From Clostridium bornimense (GTDB taxonomy: Bacteria; Bacillota; Clostridia; Clostridiales; Clostridiaceae), in contig NZ_JAHLOD010000005.1 in assembly GCF_018917145.1 (NCBI RefSeq), positions 42,559 to 106,558 of the forward strand: 64,000 bases of DNA, given 5' to 3'. This document shows, one piece after another, positions 8,611-16,541 of the stretch. The number at the start of each line of letters is the position of its first letter. The stretch's first letter is position 1. The translations under genes were made by a program, and so were the position numbers. The notes below the pieces were generated by a model that was not told where the DNA came from, made no database searches, and saw only the letters and a list, made by a program, of their open reading frames with translations.

Positions 8611-9510
8611 TTAGAATTGTTGAAAGTCAAATGTAATGTTTGCTATATAATTCGAAGTATTTGCATTTATGGTTATTGAATTACCTGTATTACTATCGTT
8701 ATAAATTATTCTTGTTGAACTTAAATCGGAATTCCAAAAGATATTTCCGCTAAGTTTATCGGGTTTCCCATAGATACCTTTTTTTGCATGAACAATTTCT
8801 GGTATAGTCATATCAACATTTAAACCACCGCTAAAAACTACATTATTTCTTCTTGCTGATATTGATTTCACCTTGCATTGATTCCAATATTGTGGATAAT
8901 CCTCAGCATTAAAGAGAGTAACGGATATAGTATGATCTTCAGTATATAAGGTCACTTCTTCATGAGGTGAAATATTTTTATCACAATTAAAATGAATATA
9001 ATTTAAGATATCAAACATAGAAAAAATTTTACCATTAACTTGCATCATATTTGAGAATTTATCACAATTAAGTATCTTATCAGAAGGAGTTTCTTTTGTT
9101 GATAGATTAACTAAATTATCACCATTAAGAAGGTATACATTTATGAAACTTTCATTATCTTTAGTAAAAGTTACTTTTTTAGCTCTAGAAGCAACTTCTA
9201 CGTTTTTGTAGTTTCTAGAATAAAAATATGTTGAATTAACTGAATAAGTTCCAGCCGGAATACTTAATTTCTGATAAAAAGAGTTATCCTTTGTTAATCG
9301 TATCGTATAGGATCTTTTACTTATAACGTTTTCTAAACCAATAGATATGACAGTATCATAATCCTTTTTTTCATTAAGAAGCTTATCAGGAATGTTTTCT
9401 AAGGTAACATGACCTATACATTCTCCTTCATCTAAGTTTCCATTGTTAAAACAACCATTAAGTAAAATAGTAAAAGTAATTATAAAAAATATAGTAAGTA
9501 TTCTTTTCAA
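8611..9510 (-). CDS. Predicted lipoprotein, unknown function
   Basis: The N-terminus is a lipoprotein signal (KRILTIFFIITFTILLNGC), so the roughly 280-residue mature protein should sit on the outer membrane surface. The body looks beta-rich, with no repeats or catalytic motifs that I recognise. I chose TTG 9510 as the start because AAAGGATG (9527-9517, complement) is then eight to nine bases away; the ATG at 9519 overlaps that ribosome site and is unlikely. It is followed 13 bases later by a membrane protein gene, suggesting co-transcription and a shared envelope role. Confidence 0.7.
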   Translation of the reverse strand: MKRILTIFFIITFTILLNGCFNNGNLDEGECIGHVTLENIPDKLLNEKKDYDTVISIGLENVISKRSYTIRLTKDNSFYQKLSIPAGTYSVNSTYFYSRNYKNVEVASRAKKVTFTKDNESFINVYLLNGDNLVNLSTKETPSDKILNCDKFSNMMQVNGKIFSMFDILNYIHFNCDKNISPHEEVTLYTEDHTISVTLFNAEDYPQYWNQCKVKSISARRNNVVFSGGLNVDMTIPEIVHAKKGIYGKPDKLSGNIFWNSDLSSTRIIYNDSNTGNSITINANTSNYIANITFDFQQF

Positions 9511-9637
9511 AAATATCATCCTTTCAGATTTATGGTAATTATTGTAAATAGATGCAATTAATTATATAACATATATATAGAAAAATAAAAGTGATATGCT
9601 ATCAATTATACAAAATAGAGTTTAATTAAAATGAGCA

Positions 9638-9676
9638 AAATCTCTGTAGGATAATAAGTCATACAGAGATTTCTTT
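9638..9676. terminator. Hairpin with terminator shape between divergent genes
   Basis: AAATCTCTGTA (9638-9648) and TACAGAGATTT (9662-9672) form a perfect 11-bp stem with T-rich sequence on the plus side and TTTTGC on the minus side. No gene ends here: it lies between a leftward lipoprotein gene and a rightward GntR promoter. It may insulate the two promoters. Confidence 0.5.
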
Positions 9677-9688
9677 ATATAAGTGGCC

Positions 9689-9729
9689 TTGACAAGAAAG
9701 TTTATATTGTATATATTGAATATATACAA
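9689..9729 (+). promoter_or_regulatory. GntR operon promoter with overlapping operator
   Basis: TTGACA (9689-9694), a 17-bp spacer and TATATT (9712-9717) form a near-consensus sigma-A promoter. A perfect inverted repeat, TTGTATATAT (9707-9716), TGA, ATATATACAA (9720-9729), covers the -10 box and start site. This position is what autorepression by the downstream YtrA-type regulator would require. Confidence 0.8.
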
Positions 9730-9751
9730 TATATATAAAGGAGAAAAAGCT

Positions 9752-10126
9752 GTGGATATTATAATTAGCAATTCTAGTGGTAAACCAATATACGATCAAA
9801 TTTACACAGAAATAAAATCAAAAATTATATCTGGAGAATTAAAAGAAGGAGATCCATTGCCATCTATGAGGCTATTGGCAAAAGAATTACGAATCAGTGT
9901 AATAACGACGAAGCGTGCTTATGAAGAACTAGAAAGAGATGGATTTATAACTTCTATCACAGGAAAAGGAAGTTTTGTATCGGGGAAAAATACAGAATTT
10001 ATTAGAGAAGATAATTTGAGAAAAATTGAAGAACATATGCAAAGTATTATTGAACTTTCCAAGGGATGTAATTTATCATTGCAGGATTTAATAGAAATGA
10101 TTTCAATTATTTATGAGGAGGATTAG
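9752..10126 (+). CDS. GntR-family regulator, YtrA subfamily
   Basis: The 124-residue protein has the GntR winged helix: PIYDQIYTEIKSKIISGEL, LPSMRLLAKELRISVITTKRAYEELERDGFI, then the wing TGKGSFV. A short helical tail replaces a ligand domain, as in YtrA-type regulators that control adjacent ABC operons. The open frame starts at 9683, but the promoter and operator occupy that stretch and AAAGGAG (9738-9744) fits GTG 9752. The ABC ATPase gene begins two bases after the stop. It probably represses its own operon through the dyad at 9707-9729; the inducing signal is unknown. Confidence 0.9.
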   Translation: MDIIISNSSGKPIYDQIYTEIKSKIISGELKEGDPLPSMRLLAKELRISVITTKRAYEELERDGFITSITGKGSFVSGKNTEFIREDNLRKIEEHMQSIIELSKGCNLSLQDLIEMISIIYEED

Positions 10127-10127
10127 T

Positions 10128-10973
10128 ATGGAAAATGCATTAGAAGTAAAAAATTTATCAAAGCATTATCCTGAGTTTGAATTGGATAATATTAATATTA
10201 CTCTTCCAGCAGGATGTATTATGGGGTTTATTGGTGAAAATGGAGCAGGTAAAAGTACAACAATTAAAGCAATTCTAGATTTGATAAAGAAAGATAGTGG
10301 AGAAGTAACAATATTTGGACAAACTAATTTATCTAGAAATCAAAAACTAAAAGAGCATATAGGTGTGGTAATGGATGAATGTAGTTTTCCAGAAAATTTA
10401 AATGCTAAAGAAATAGATAAAGTAATGAATAATTGTTATAAAACTTGGAATAGAACAAAATATATGAAGTATTTAGATAAGTTTGCATTATCATTAAAAA
10501 AGCCAGTGAAAGAATATTCCCGAGGAATGAAAATGAAGTTATCTATTGCCGTTGCTCTTTCTCATGATAGCAAATTGTTAATATTAGATGAAGCCACTAG
10601 CGGTCTTGATCCTATTGTTCGTGATGAAATTCTTGATGTTTTTTTAGATTTTATTCAAGATGAAAGCCACAGCATTTTTATATCATCTCACATCATAAGT
10701 GACCTTGAAAAAATTTGTGATTATATTACATTTATTCATAATGGAAAAATTATATTAAGTGAAATTAAGGATGAGTTATTAGATAAATATACAATTATTA
10801 AGTGCTCAGAGGCTGAATATTCAACTATAGATAAATCTGCTATCATCGGAAGAAGAAAAAGTAGATTTGGAATTGAAGCATTAGCGTTGAAGGAAAAGAT
10901 ATCTAATAACATAATAACCGATAAAGTAAATATTGAAGATATAATGTTATATTTTGTGAAGGGGGAAGAATAA
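10128..10973 (+). CDS. ABC transporter ATP-binding protein
   Basis: The 281-residue ATPase has Walker A GENGAGKST, Q-loop region, signature YSRGMKMKL and Walker B LLILDEATSGLDP, followed by the H-loop SSHI. The ~70-residue C-terminal extension is usual in subunits that pair with ABC-2 permeases. It energises the permease encoded next, which overlaps it by one base. ATG 10128 follows GAGGAGG (10115-10121). With the YtrA-type repressor upstream, an envelope-stress or drug-export role is plausible but not shown. Confidence 0.92.
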   Translation: MENALEVKNLSKHYPEFELDNINITLPAGCIMGFIGENGAGKSTTIKAILDLIKKDSGEVTIFGQTNLSRNQKLKEHIGVVMDECSFPENLNAKEIDKVMNNCYKTWNRTKYMKYLDKFALSLKKPVKEYSRGMKMKLSIAVALSHDSKLLILDEATSGLDPIVRDEILDVFLDFIQDESHSIFISSHIISDLEKICDYITFIHNGKIILSEIKDELLDKYTIIKCSEAEYSTIDKSAIIGRRKSRFGIEALALKEKISNNIITDKVNIEDIMLYFVKGEE

Positions 10974-11581
10974 TGAAGGGATTACTTTTAAAAGATATAC
11001 TTAATTTGAAGAAACAAGGATTAATATATATTTTTTTAATAGCACTATGGTTTTTTATGGGAATTAGAAATAAGGATATATCTTATTTATCAGGGTTAAT
11101 TGCAATGGTGACACTGCTAATACCTGTGACTGCAATTTCTTATGATGAAAAAGCAAACTGGGAAAGATATGCGTTAACTATGCCTATATCAAAAGATACT
11201 ATAGTAATATCTAGGTATTTACTTACCATTTGTATTTCTCTTCTTGGTGGAGTTCTTTCAACAATAGCAGGACTATTAATTTCAACAAATATTAAAGAAG
11301 TGCTTTTAACTAATATGTCAGTTATATCAGTATGTCTTTTATTTATATCATTTGCTTTTCCATTTATATTTAAGTATGGCGTAGAGAAAGCTAGGATAAT
11401 TATGGTTATCTTATTTGTAATTCCTACATTGTTGTTAACTTTTGCTTCAGAGTTTAACATAACTATGCCAAGTGAAGAAGTAATAATGAAATTTCTTTAT
11501 TTTTTACCATTGATAGTGTTAGTAATTATTATTTGCTCTATAGAAGTATCGAAGATGATATATAGTAAGAAAGAATTTTAA
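10973..11581 (+). CDS. ABC-2 type transporter permease
   Basis: The 202-residue membrane protein has six predicted TM segments and the family signature AISYDEKANWERYALTMPISKDTIVISRY split across the first cytoplasmic loop, typical of the ABC-2 permeases that accompany YtrA-type ATPases. It forms the membrane half of the transporter with the preceding ATPase. The start overlaps the ATPase stop (TAATG). No clear terminator follows directly. The substrate is not predictable. Confidence 0.88.
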   Translation: MKGLLLKDILNLKKQGLIYIFLIALWFFMGIRNKDISYLSGLIAMVTLLIPVTAISYDEKANWERYALTMPISKDTIVISRYLLTICISLLGGVLSTIAGLLISTNIKEVLLTNMSVISVCLLFISFAFPFIFKYGVEKARIIMVILFVIPTLLLTFASEFNITMPSEEVIMKFLYFLPLIVLVIIICSIEVSKMIYSKKEF

Positions 11582-11611
11582 AGCATATAATCTAAATTAA
11601 TCAACATATAT

Positions 11612-11725
11612 TTATGATATAATTATTATGTAAGGAAACTTAAGATGAATTATTTTTCTTCCAAGATAAGGTGTTATGAATCAGTATATGGTGCTAGATA
11701 GTAAAGAAAATTTAGTAGAAAAGGG
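11612..11725 (+). other. Decayed copy of the type I toxin promoter and leader
   Basis: This stretch aligns with the toxin leader at 16271-16376. Both have TTATGATATAAT, TGTAAGGAAACTTA, TTCTTyCAAG and AGGTGTTAT in the same order and spacing, then GATAG...AAAGAA. Here the ribosome site AGAAGGTGAT has become AGAAAATTTA and no toxin-like ORF follows. The extended -10 box (TATGATATAAT, 11613-11623) remains intact, so a transcript may still be made, perhaps reading into the small gene at 11777. Confidence 0.6.
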
Positions 11726-11776
11726 TTACAAAATATTATATAATAGATATACATAATTTATATGGGGGGACGTAAT

Positions 11777-11938
11777 GTGTTAGAAAAAATAGATGCAATT
11801 CCATGGAAGATATCAATATTAATAGGAGTGGTTCTTGTAGCTTTAGGTTTATTGGTTGGAATTAAATTTTTAGATTTCTTATTAGTTTTTTCTGGATTTT
11901 TCTTAATCTTTACAGGTATTCAAAATAGAAAGAAATAG
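11777..11938 (+). CDS. 53-aa membrane protein with two TM segments
   Basis: This short gene starts at GTG 11777, eight bases after GGGGGG (11764-11769), and ends at TAG 11936-11938. The product is MLEKIDAIPWK followed by two hydrophobic segments (SILIGVVLVALGLLVGIKFL and FLLVFSGFFLIFTGI) and a basic QNRKK tail. It looks like a small integral membrane protein with both ends in the cytoplasm. A terminator hairpin follows at 12017. It lies behind a decayed toxin leader, but its sequence does not resemble the 54-aa toxin candidate at 16377. Function is unknown. Confidence 0.65.
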   Translation: MLEKIDAIPWKISILIGVVLVALGLLVGIKFLDFLLVFSGFFLIFTGIQNRKK

Positions 11939-12016
11939 CTACGGATTATTGTTTATATAGCAAGTTAATGGACATATTAGTTAAGAGTTGAAGTAAAAAT
12001 TTTATAGTCATTTTAT

Positions 12017-12060
12017 AATAAGTCAATGAAGAAAAAATCTTTGTTGGCTTATTATATTTT
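12017..12060 (+). terminator. Terminator after the 53-aa gene
   Basis: AATAAGTCAA (12017-12026) pairs with TTGGCTTATT (12044-12053, one G-U), followed by ATATTTT. Confidence 0.55.
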
Positions 12061-12105
12061 AATAGTTAACTTAAGCGTGGTATCAATAGGGATTAATAAA
12101 AAGGT

Positions 12106-12156
12106 AGATAGGTTAAAAGTAGTCATTAGTTACTTTTAACCTATCTTTTTAATTTT
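12106..12156. terminator. Strong bidirectional-type terminator
   Basis: AGATAGGTTAAAAGTA (12106-12121) and TACTTTTAACCTATCT (12131-12146) form a perfect 16-bp stem, flanked by A-rich and T-rich tracts. It isolates the xylanase gene from upstream transcription. The 364-base gap 11939-12302 otherwise contains only the hairpin at 12017 and the xylanase promoter region, with TATAAT at 12234-12239 and no good -35 box. Confidence 0.8.
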
Positions 12157-12302
12157 AGTTAATAAAATAGTACATTTAAGAGTAGAAAATGTGCATTTAC
12201 GACAAAATCACACAAACTACACAGAAGAGTTAGTATAATACACTATAGTAAACAAGAGTTGTGTTTAAGAAAAAGTTTATGAAATTATGAGGAGGAAATG
12301 GA

Positions 12303-14000
12303 ATGAAAAAGGTAATTAACTTTATTTTAATAATCTTTATGTTGACAGGTATTTTTAGTAATTTGTCAATTAAGGTATTTGCAGCAAGTAATACAATAGC
12401 TGATGGATGGTATTATATAAAGAATGTAAACGCACAAAAGTATTTACAAGTAAAAGATAGTAAGGCTAAGAATGCTCAAAATGTTAATATATCAAAAGGA
12501 ACAAAGGCAAATAATCAGAAGTGGTATGTAAAGAATCTTGGTAATGGTTATGTAACGATAAAGAGTGCTTTAGGCGAATATATGGTTGATATTGCTAATG
12601 GAACAAATAAAGATCATACAAATGTACAAATATATAGTGCATATTCAGGAAATGCACAGCAATTTGCTATAAAAGCTACAGCTACAAAAAATGTATATAC
12701 AATAGCTACAAAAGTTAGTAGTGGTAAAAGAGGTTTAGATGCTGCAGGAGCTAAAAAAGTAGATGGAACAAATGTAATTCAATATACTTTAGGTAAAAAT
12801 AAAAAAAATCAGGAATGGAAATTTGAATCAGCTAATGATAATAATTCGAATGATAACAATAATTCTAATAGCAATTCAAATAATAATTCGAATTCTACTA
12901 ATAATAGCGTATATTCTAAAGATAGCTTAAAAGGAGCTTATAGTAATACTTATGGTAAAGTGGGAAGTGCAGTAAATCTTAATCAATTACAAGATAGTAA
13001 GACATTAGAGTTTATTAAGAAACATTATAATAGTATAACAATGGAAAACGAAATGAAGCCAGATGCACTACTAGGATATAATCCAACAAAGATAACCGTA
13101 GCAGAAGCTAAGAAAAAGGGCTATATAATTCCTGATGGTTATAAAGAACAATATGTTCCAGAAATTAATTATGCAAAGATTGATAAAGTTTTACAAATAG
13201 CGAAAGATAACAATTTAAGTGTTAGATTTCACACATTAGTATGGCATTCACAAACTCCAGATTGGTTTTTTAAGAATAATTTTTCAAATAGTCAGGGGCT
13301 TGTAAGCAAGTCTACTATGGATGGGCGTCTTGAGTATTATATAAAGAATGTTATGGCACATGTTCATTCTAGCAAATACAGTGATGTTGTATATGCATGG
13401 GATGTCGTCAATGAATATCTACATAGTTCAAATAATAATTCTAACTGGATTAAGATTTATGGAAATGAAGGAGAAAAATCTACTTTAGTTAAAAAATCAT
13501 TTACATATGCTAATGATATGTTGAACTATTACAAAGTTCGTAATAGAGTTAAGCTATTTTATAATGATTACAACACATATCAAATTCCAGATAAGATAGT
13601 AAATATGATTAAGTTTGTTAATTCAAATGGAACTCTTTGTGATGGTGTAGGAATGCAAAGTCATCTTGGATTAACATGGCCAAGTGTTTCTTATGTTGGG
13701 GAGGCAGTAGAAAAGTTTAAAAATGCTAAACTAGAAATTCAAATTACTGAATTGGATGTCAAAATTGGAGATGGAAATAGTATAAATGCCAAGGAAAGTG
13801 AGCAAGCAAAATATTATTCAGATTTAATGAAAATGCTTAATGGAAAGAAAAAGAATGGTGCTAATATTACTGGTATAACTTTTTGGGGATTATCTGATAA
13901 TGTATCATGGATAAGAAACGGATATCCTTTATTGTTTTCAGATATTAATAAGCCTAAAAAAGCGTATTATTCTGTAATTGAAGCTAGTTCTAATTATTAA
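12303..14000 (+). CDS. Secreted GH10 endo-xylanase with N-terminal beta-trefoil lectin (CBM13-like)
   Basis: Residues 1-28 are a signal peptide with cleavage after VFA. Residues 30-175 are a ricin-type beta-trefoil module with repeated Q-x-W motifs (NQKWYV, NQEWKF). An Asn/Ser-rich linker covers about 178-203. The rest is a GH10 TIM barrel: TMENEMKPDAL, FHTLVWHSQ, acid/base E371 in WDVVNE and nucleophile E483 in ITELDV. It should cut beta-1,4-xylan outside the cell. GAGGAGG (12290-12296) precedes ATG 12303. The next gene has the same lectin module and probably acts on the arabinose side chains of the same substrate. Confidence 0.94.
   Translation: MKKVINFILIIFMLTGIFSNLSIKVFAASNTIADGWYYIKNVNAQKYLQVKDSKAKNAQNVNISKGTKANNQKWYVKNLGNGYVTIKSALGEYMVDIANGTNKDHTNVQIYSAYSGNAQQFAIKATATKNVYTIATKVSSGKRGLDAAGAKKVDGTNVIQYTLGKNKKNQEWKFESANDNNSNDNNNSNSNSNNNSNSTNNSVYSKDSLKGAYSNTYGKVGSAVNLNQLQDSKTLEFIKKHYNSITMENEMKPDALLGYNPTKITVAEAKKKGYIIPDGYKEQYVPEINYAKIDKVLQIAKDNNLSVRFHTLVWHSQTPDWFFKNNFSNSQGLVSKSTMDGRLEYYIKNVMAHVHSSKYSDVVYAWDVVNEYLHSSNNNSNWIKIYGNEGEKSTLVKKSFTYANDMLNYYKVRNRVKLFYNDYNTYQIPDKIVNMIKFVNSNGTLCDGVGMQSHLGLTWPSVSYVGEAVEKFKNAKLEIQITELDVKIGDGNSINAKESEQAKYYSDLMKMLNGKKKNGANITGITFWGLSDNVSWIRNGYPLLFSDINKPKKAYYSVIEASSNY
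12377..12457 (+). repeat. 81-bp perfect direct repeat, copy 1
   Basis: Bases 12377-12457 are identical to 14161-14241. They encode the signal cleavage site and first part of the lectin module of both glycoside hydrolases. Similarity continues at a lower level for about 450 bases. Confidence 0.9.
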
Positions 14001-14074
14001 ATATGCCTATATGTTTCAAAATTATTGTAACTTATATGAAACTTTATAATAAAATTTAAAGGGGAGGTGTATGT

Positions 14075-16141
14075 ATGAATAGATTATTCAAAAAGATTAT
14101 TAATTATTTAATTGTAACATTTATGATGTTAGGGTTAATTGGAAATATACCAAGTACTGCATTTGCAGCAAGTAATACAATAGCTGATGGATGGTATTAT
14201 ATAAAGAATGTAAACGCACAAAAGTATTTACAAGTAAAAGACAGTAAAGCGAAAAATGCACAAAATGTAAATATATCAAGAGGTACAAAAGCTAACAATC
14301 AAAAATGGTATGTAAAGAATCTTGAAAATGGATATGTAACAATAAAAAGTGCTTTAGGAGAATACATGATTGATATTGCAAATGGAACTGATAAAGATGG
14401 CATAAATGTACAAATATATAGTGCCTATTCAGGAAAGGCACAACAATTTGAAATAAAATCAACAGCTACAAAAAATGTATATACTATAGCTACAAAAGTT
14501 AGTAATTCCAAAAGAGGTCTAGATGCTGAGCGAGCTAAGAAAGAAGATGGAACAAATGTAATTCAATATACTTTAGGTAAAGATAAGAAAAATCAACAAT
14601 GGAAATTTGAAGTTGCTGATAGTGACAGTTCTGGAGGTGAATCAGACCCATCAAGTAGTAAGAATAATCTTGGATCTATTGATGTGTATGTAGATAAATT
14701 AAATGGTTCAGCGAATAAGATAGGTAGTGTACCTGTAAGGGGAAATGGATTCAAAACAACGACAAGTGCTAAAGATCCATATTCTCCAAAAACGAAACAA
14801 GATAAAAATACTTCTAATTTGTCATTGACAAAGAGTTTTAAGGAATCAAATGGTTCCTTAGGAAATAATCCATTAATAACTCAAGGATTTATGGCAGATC
14901 CTACTGCCGTTGAATATAATGGTAGATTATATGTGTATGGCACAGAAGATGTTATTGCTTATGATGCTAATGGGAATGTTAAAAATAATTCTTATCCAAC
15001 GCATACTTTAAAGGTAATTTCTTCAGAAGACCTAGTTAACTGGAGAGATGAAGGCTCTATAGATGTAAAAGCAGTTACTAAGTGGGCAAATAATGCATGG
15101 GCACCATCTATTTGTAAAAAGAAGGTTAATGGATCATATAAGTTTTTCTTATACTTTGCTAATGGTGCTAACGGAATAGGTGTATTAACAGCTGATTCGC
15201 CAACGGGTCCTTGGAAATCTCCAAGATCTTCAGCATTAGTATCAAGAAGTACGCCAGGATGTTCCGGATCAGAAGTACCATGGCTATTTGATCCAGCAGT
15301 ATTAGTTGATGATGATGGTACTGGCTATCTTTATTTTGGTGGTGGAACTGATGGTAAAGATAAAAATAATCCAGGTACAGCTAGAGTTGTGAAATTAGGT
15401 AATGATATGGTAAGTCTTGCATCAAATCCTGTAAAAATGAGTCCAGCAGGATTATTTGAAGATAGTGAAATAAATAAAATTGGGGATACGTACTATTACT
15501 CATATTGCACAAATTTTAGCACAAGTTCTGTAAATAAAGGATCTATATATTACATGGTTAGTAAAAATCCTATGTCAGGATGGCAGCAAAAAGGACAATT
15601 ATTTGCTAGTACAGGTTCTCAATTTAATGGCTTAGGCGGAAACAATCATCATAAGTTAATAGAATTCAAAGGGAAATATTACATTTTATATCATACTATA
15701 GTCCTTGAAAAGAGAGCTTATGGTAGTACAAAAGGATATCGTTGTGTACAATTAGATCAATTATCAGTAAATACAGGTAGTAAGACTTTAAGTGCTAAAG
15801 GCACATATAATGGAATTACTAATGGTGTGGGAAATTTAGATGGACGCAAATATATTAATGCATCAACAATGGCATGGAATGGTGGATTAAAAACTAAGTA
15901 TTCTAATTCACAAAAATCTATGGTAATAGATTCTATAAATACAGGAGATTGGTTAGGTATAAAATCAGTAAACTTTGGATCAAATGCGAAAAAGTTAACT
16001 GTAACTCTTGCATCAGATTCAAATGAAGATCAATATAAAAAGGTCGAAGTAACATTAGATAAATCAGTAAGTAATATACATGACCTATACTTTGTATTCC
16101 GTGGTGAAGGATATCATGTAGCAGGATGGCAGTTTAGTTAA
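14075..16141 (+). CDS. Secreted GH43 arabinoxylan arabinofuranohydrolase-like, with lectin and CBM6-like modules
   Basis: A signal peptide (cleaved after AFA, about residue 31) leads to a beta-trefoil lectin nearly identical to that of the xylanase upstream. A linker follows, then a GH43 five-bladed propeller resembling XynD-type arabinofuranohydrolases: FMADPTAVEY (general base D275), NAWAPSI, WLFDPAVLVDDDG and GLFEDSEINKIG (acid E462 or E465). The C-terminal ~110 residues look like a CBM6 fold (DGRKYINAS, TGDWLGIKSVNFG). It likely removes arabinose from arabinoxylan. GGGGAGGTG precedes ATG 14075. The gap to the xylanase gene is 74 bases with only a weak hairpin, so the two may form an operon. 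Confidence 0.9.
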   Translation: MNRLFKKIINYLIVTFMMLGLIGNIPSTAFAASNTIADGWYYIKNVNAQKYLQVKDSKAKNAQNVNISRGTKANNQKWYVKNLENGYVTIKSALGEYMIDIANGTDKDGINVQIYSAYSGKAQQFEIKSTATKNVYTIATKVSNSKRGLDAERAKKEDGTNVIQYTLGKDKKNQQWKFEVADSDSSGGESDPSSSKNNLGSIDVYVDKLNGSANKIGSVPVRGNGFKTTTSAKDPYSPKTKQDKNTSNLSLTKSFKESNGSLGNNPLITQGFMADPTAVEYNGRLYVYGTEDVIAYDANGNVKNNSYPTHTLKVISSEDLVNWRDEGSIDVKAVTKWANNAWAPSICKKKVNGSYKFFLYFANGANGIGVLTADSPTGPWKSPRSSALVSRSTPGCSGSEVPWLFDPAVLVDDDGTGYLYFGGGTDGKDKNNPGTARVVKLGNDMVSLASNPVKMSPAGLFEDSEINKIGDTYYYSYCTNFSTSSVNKGSIYYMVSKNPMSGWQQKGQLFASTGSQFNGLGGNNHHKLIEFKGKYYILYHTIVLEKRAYGSTKGYRCVQLDQLSVNTGSKTLSAKGTYNGITNGVGNLDGRKYINASTMAWNGGLKTKYSNSQKSMVIDSINTGDWLGIKSVNFGSNAKKLTVTLASDSNEDQYKKVEVTLDKSVSNIHDLYFVFRGEGYHVAGWQFS
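14161..14241 (+). repeat. 81-bp perfect direct repeat, copy 2
   Basis: Identical to 12377-12457. See the entry for copy 1. Confidence 0.9.
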
Positions 16142-16184
16142 GAAGTTTGTTATTGATTTAAGTAAATAAAAAGATGTCTTTTTT

Positions 16185-16229
16185 AAGGAGGTGTCGCATT
16201 AGCAGATGAAAATTTGCTTGCGATACCTT
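16185..16229 (+). other. Long hairpin after the GH43 gene
   Basis: The arms AAGG-A-GGTGTCGCA and TGCGATACCTT pair with one bulge and one G-U, with an inner AGCA/TGCT stem. The T-run afterwards is weak (CATTTATTATT), so termination is uncertain; it might instead protect the 3' end. The first arm looks like a ribosome site and a 24-codon ORF starts at ATG 16205, but I do not consider it supported. Confidence 0.5.
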
Positions 16230-16270
16230 CATTTATTATTAGATGAGATAAAAGGTATAAATGGCATATT

Positions 16271-16281
16271 TATGATATAAT
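16271..16281 (+). promoter_or_regulatory. Extended -10 promoter of the toxin mRNA
   Basis: TATGATATAAT is an extended -10 element (TG-N-TATAAT). No TTGACA is present 17 bases upstream. The same 11-mer occurs at 11613-11623 and on both strands at 16632-16656. Confidence 0.65.
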
Positions 16282-16311
16282 AACTAATGTAAGGAAACTT
16301 ATATGGGTTAT

Positions 16312-16369
16312 CCTTCTTTCAAGGTCAGGTGTTATCAATTGCCTATAGCAATTAGGGATAGAAAGAAGG
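16312..16369 (+). promoter_or_regulatory. Toxin leader hairpin sequestering the ribosome site
   Basis: CCTTCTTTC (16312-16320) is perfectly complementary to GAAAGAAGG (16361-16369), which contains the toxin Shine-Dalgarno. An inner hairpin AATTGC-CTATA-GCAATT (16337-16353) sits inside the loop. Sequestration of the ribosome site in the full-length mRNA is a hallmark of type I toxins. Confidence 0.7.
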
Positions 16370-16376
16370 TGATATC

Positions 16377-16541
16377 ATGACAGAGTTTATCGAGGCACTT
16401 TTTATATTATCATTTACGATAATAGCCTTAACTTCTATAGTACATGGAAAGAAATTTTCAACTAGAGTAGATAAAAAAGATGATTCAATTCAGGCTGAAA
16501 TATCAGTTAATGAAGATAATGATATTAAAAGAAAAAAGTAG
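16377..16541 (+). CDS. 54-aa hydrophobic peptide, candidate type I toxin (TxpA/BsrG-like)
   Basis: ATG 16377 lies seven bases after GAAGG and the ORF ends at TAG 16539-16541. The product has a single N-terminal TM segment (ALFILSFTIIALTSIV), then a charged tail with KKFSTRVDKKDD and a basic DIKRKK end. That layout is shared by TxpA/BsrG-type membrane toxins of Bacillus. The leader hides the ribosome site, and a convergent small RNA (16625-16528, minus) overlaps the 3' end and shares a terminator stem. I infer a type I toxin-antitoxin pair; sequence alone does not prove toxicity, and a small membrane regulator is an alternative. Confidence 0.65.
   Translation: MTEFIEALFILSFTIIALTSIVHGKKFSTRVDKKDDSIQAEISVNEDNDIKRKK

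Noticed and set aside
8251..8679. 142-codon plus ORF at 8.3-8.7 kb
   Set aside because: It is antisense to the membrane protein gene and spans its ribosome site and the end of the lipoprotein gene.
12209..12264. Imperfect inverted repeat (ACACAAACT ... AGTTGTGT) at the xylanase promoter
   Set aside because: The arms are widely spaced and imperfect; too weak to call an operator.
16205..16279. 24-codon ORF after an AGGAGGTG-like site
   Set aside because: The ribosome-like sequence is one arm of a strong hairpin and the ORF runs into the toxin promoter; no coding support.
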